Notes under the pieces: model-generated
What the model was told of the DNA's origin: nothing
Seen by the model: the letters and a program-made list of their open reading frames with translations, nothing else
Databases searched by the model: none
Shown here: piece by piece, positions 63,244 to 64,000 of the stretch
Layout of the letters: every line of letters starts with the position of its first letter
Position numbering within the stretch: position 1 is the first letter of the stretch
Made by a program: the position numbers and the translations under genes
Assembly: GCF_021442025.1 (NCBI RefSeq)
Contig: NZ_CP090446.1
Span: 992,001 to 1,056,000, forward strand
DNA length: 64,000 nt
Direction of reading: 5' to 3'
Source: Sphingobacterium sp. SRCM116780
Lineage (GTDB): Bacteria > Bacteroidota > Bacteroidia > Sphingobacteriales > Sphingobacteriaceae

Positions 63244-63624
63244 ATGAAAAACAAAATTTTATTGATTTTATGCCTGTTAACGGGTTTAATGTTTATCAAT
63301 GCGGGTTTAGACAAGTTTTTTCACTACATGCCGATGCCCAAGGACATGCCTGAAGAAATGGTAAAAGCAGGAAAAGCTTTTATGGAAATAGGCTGGTTGC
63401 TACCGTTGGTAGGCGCTATAGAAATTCTGGGAGGGTTGCTATTAGTTTTCCCAAAAACCAGACCTCTTGGCGCTATTGTTCTCTTGCCTGTCTTAATAGG
63501 TATATTACTCGCTAATATCTGTACGGCTCCATCAGGATTACCGATTGCACTAGTATTACTCGCTGTTATTGTTTGGGTGATCATAGACAACAAGAAAAAG
63601 TACTTGCCTTTAATAGGAAAATAG
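63244..63624 (+). CDS. DoxX/MauE-like small membrane protein
   Basis: 126 residues with four membrane helices: ILLILCLLTGLMFINAGLDK, IGWLLPLVGAIEILGGLLLV, LGAIVLLPVLIGILLANICT and IALVLLAVIVWVIIDN. The LDKFFHY and EILGGLLLV patterns fit the DoxX superfamily. Members have been linked to redox stress and electron transfer, but no activity can be assigned. It is followed by a strong bidirectional terminator. Confidence 0.85.
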   Translation: MKNKILLILCLLTGLMFINAGLDKFFHYMPMPKDMPEEMVKAGKAFMEIGWLLPLVGAIEILGGLLLVFPKTRPLGAIVLLPVLIGILLANICTAPSGLPIALVLLAVIVWVIIDNKKKYLPLIGK

Positions 63625-63644
63625 TTGCAACGTAATAAGTCTAA

Positions 63645-63686
63645 AAAAATAACACCATTGTTTCTTTCAATGGTGTTATTTTTGTT
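63645..63686. terminator. bidirectional terminator
   Basis: A perfect 14-bp stem AAATAACACCATTG / CAATGGTGTTATTT with a 7-nt loop (TTTCTTT), A-rich before and T-rich after, so it can act on both convergent genes. Confidence 0.92.
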
Positions 63687-63709
63687 TTGTAGATTGACAA
63701 ACTTTCAGA

Positions 63710-64000
63710 TTACGCATAATCTATAATTTCTTGTATTTCATTTAGGATATTCTGCATCGCTTTTTTCGTAAAACCTTGTGCAAGATTGGCTGACTTTCTT
63801 TTTTCATTCTTCAGGTAATACACATTCAGCATGGTATTGGTCGTAATCAAAAGCTGCTTCATAGCAAAAAGTTCAAAATTCTGAATATCGGTAATCGGGA
63901 TGGTTGCAGCAATAGGGATCAATCCTTTTCTAACTCTTATTTCCTTATTGTTCATATCGATGATCAGGCTCTTATTGAACATGCTAATACCAGCAAGTAT
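63710..64000 (-). CDS. C-terminal part of a protein running off the window
   Basis: The frame is open to the window end, with six codons (ILAGIS) before an internal ATG at 63982, so the true start may lie outside. The visible part reads MFNKSLIIDMNNKEIRVRKG, LIPIAATIPITDIQNFELFA and MLNVYYLKNEKRKSANLAQG. The ILAGIS start suggests the end of a membrane segment followed by a PH-like beta domain, as in small membrane-anchored proteins. No family assigned. Confidence 0.65.
   Translation of the reverse strand: MLAGISMFNKSLIIDMNNKEIRVRKGLIPIAATIPITDIQNFELFAMKQLLITTNTMLNVYYLKNEKRKSANLAQGFTKKAMQNILNEIQEIIDYA

Overview
The window is an AT-rich chromosomal segment of a Bacteroidota bacterium, most like Sphingobacterium or Pedobacter (Sphingobacteriaceae). 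The evidence is a SusC/SusD pair, an ECF sigma/FecR/STN module, the S6-S18-L9 ribosomal operon, Bacteroidota-type promoters (TTG, about 20 nt, TAnnTTTG) and weak Shine-Dalgarno sites. No tRNA, rRNA, CRISPR array, integrase or recognisable transposase was seen, so this is mostly core chromosome with a few accessory islands.

Layout. 1-2.9 kb: end of thrS, then infC, rpmI, rplT. 3-7.5 kb: a large TPR protein, a DUF3060 exported protein, a tiny acidic ORF with its own terminator facing a 26-bp palindrome, and nhaA. 7.5-9.0 kb: a minus-strand group (small lipoprotein, DoxD, DoxA) in which two reading frames look interrupted by in-frame stop codons. 9.4-14.5 kb: an orphan SusC/SusD pair. 14.6-17.4 kb: a threonine aldolase-like enzyme, a DUF1398 protein and a DEAD-box protein with degenerate motifs. 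17.7-20.4 kb: a divergent two-component pair (NarL-like regulator with an acidic recognition helix, and a TPR histidine kinase). 20.5-29 kb: a 2'-5' RNA ligase-like protein, a MntH-UspA fusion and a 1940-residue DUF4011/helicase/Vsr-like/DUF3320 protein, the best candidate for an antiviral or nucleic-acid-processing system here.

29-33 kb: a beta-barrel protein, then sigma factor, anti-sigma factor and an STN protein with surface repeats. 33.2-37.5 kb: rpsF-rpsR-rplI, dapA and ligA. 37.6-46.6 kb: a glycosyltransferase plus a lipid A-type acyltransferase, a WbqC-like protein, a beta-barrel protein, ppk2, DUF3050, an EEP phosphatase, an FKBP isomerase, folB, DUF6688 and DUF1801. 47.6-58.2 kb: a complete potassium-uptake locus: sigma54-type regulator, very small ORFs, kdpF, kdpA, kdpB, kdpC, a porin, a kinase-less KdpD and a separate HAMP/PAS histidine kinase. 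58.4-64 kb: a cyclophilin, a serine hydrolase, a metallophosphatase, an unusual interlocking inverted-repeat element, a DUF808 membrane protein, a hypothetical protein, a DoxX protein and a truncated protein at the edge.

How parts work together: the split KdpD and its separate kinase probably feed the sigma54 regulator, which would switch on kdpFABC under potassium limitation, with the porin supplying outer-membrane passage. The sigma/anti-sigma/STN trio looks like cell-surface signalling in which a repeat-bearing STN protein takes the usual place of the TonB receptor. All assignments come from reading the sequence and from recalled family knowledge; no search was run.
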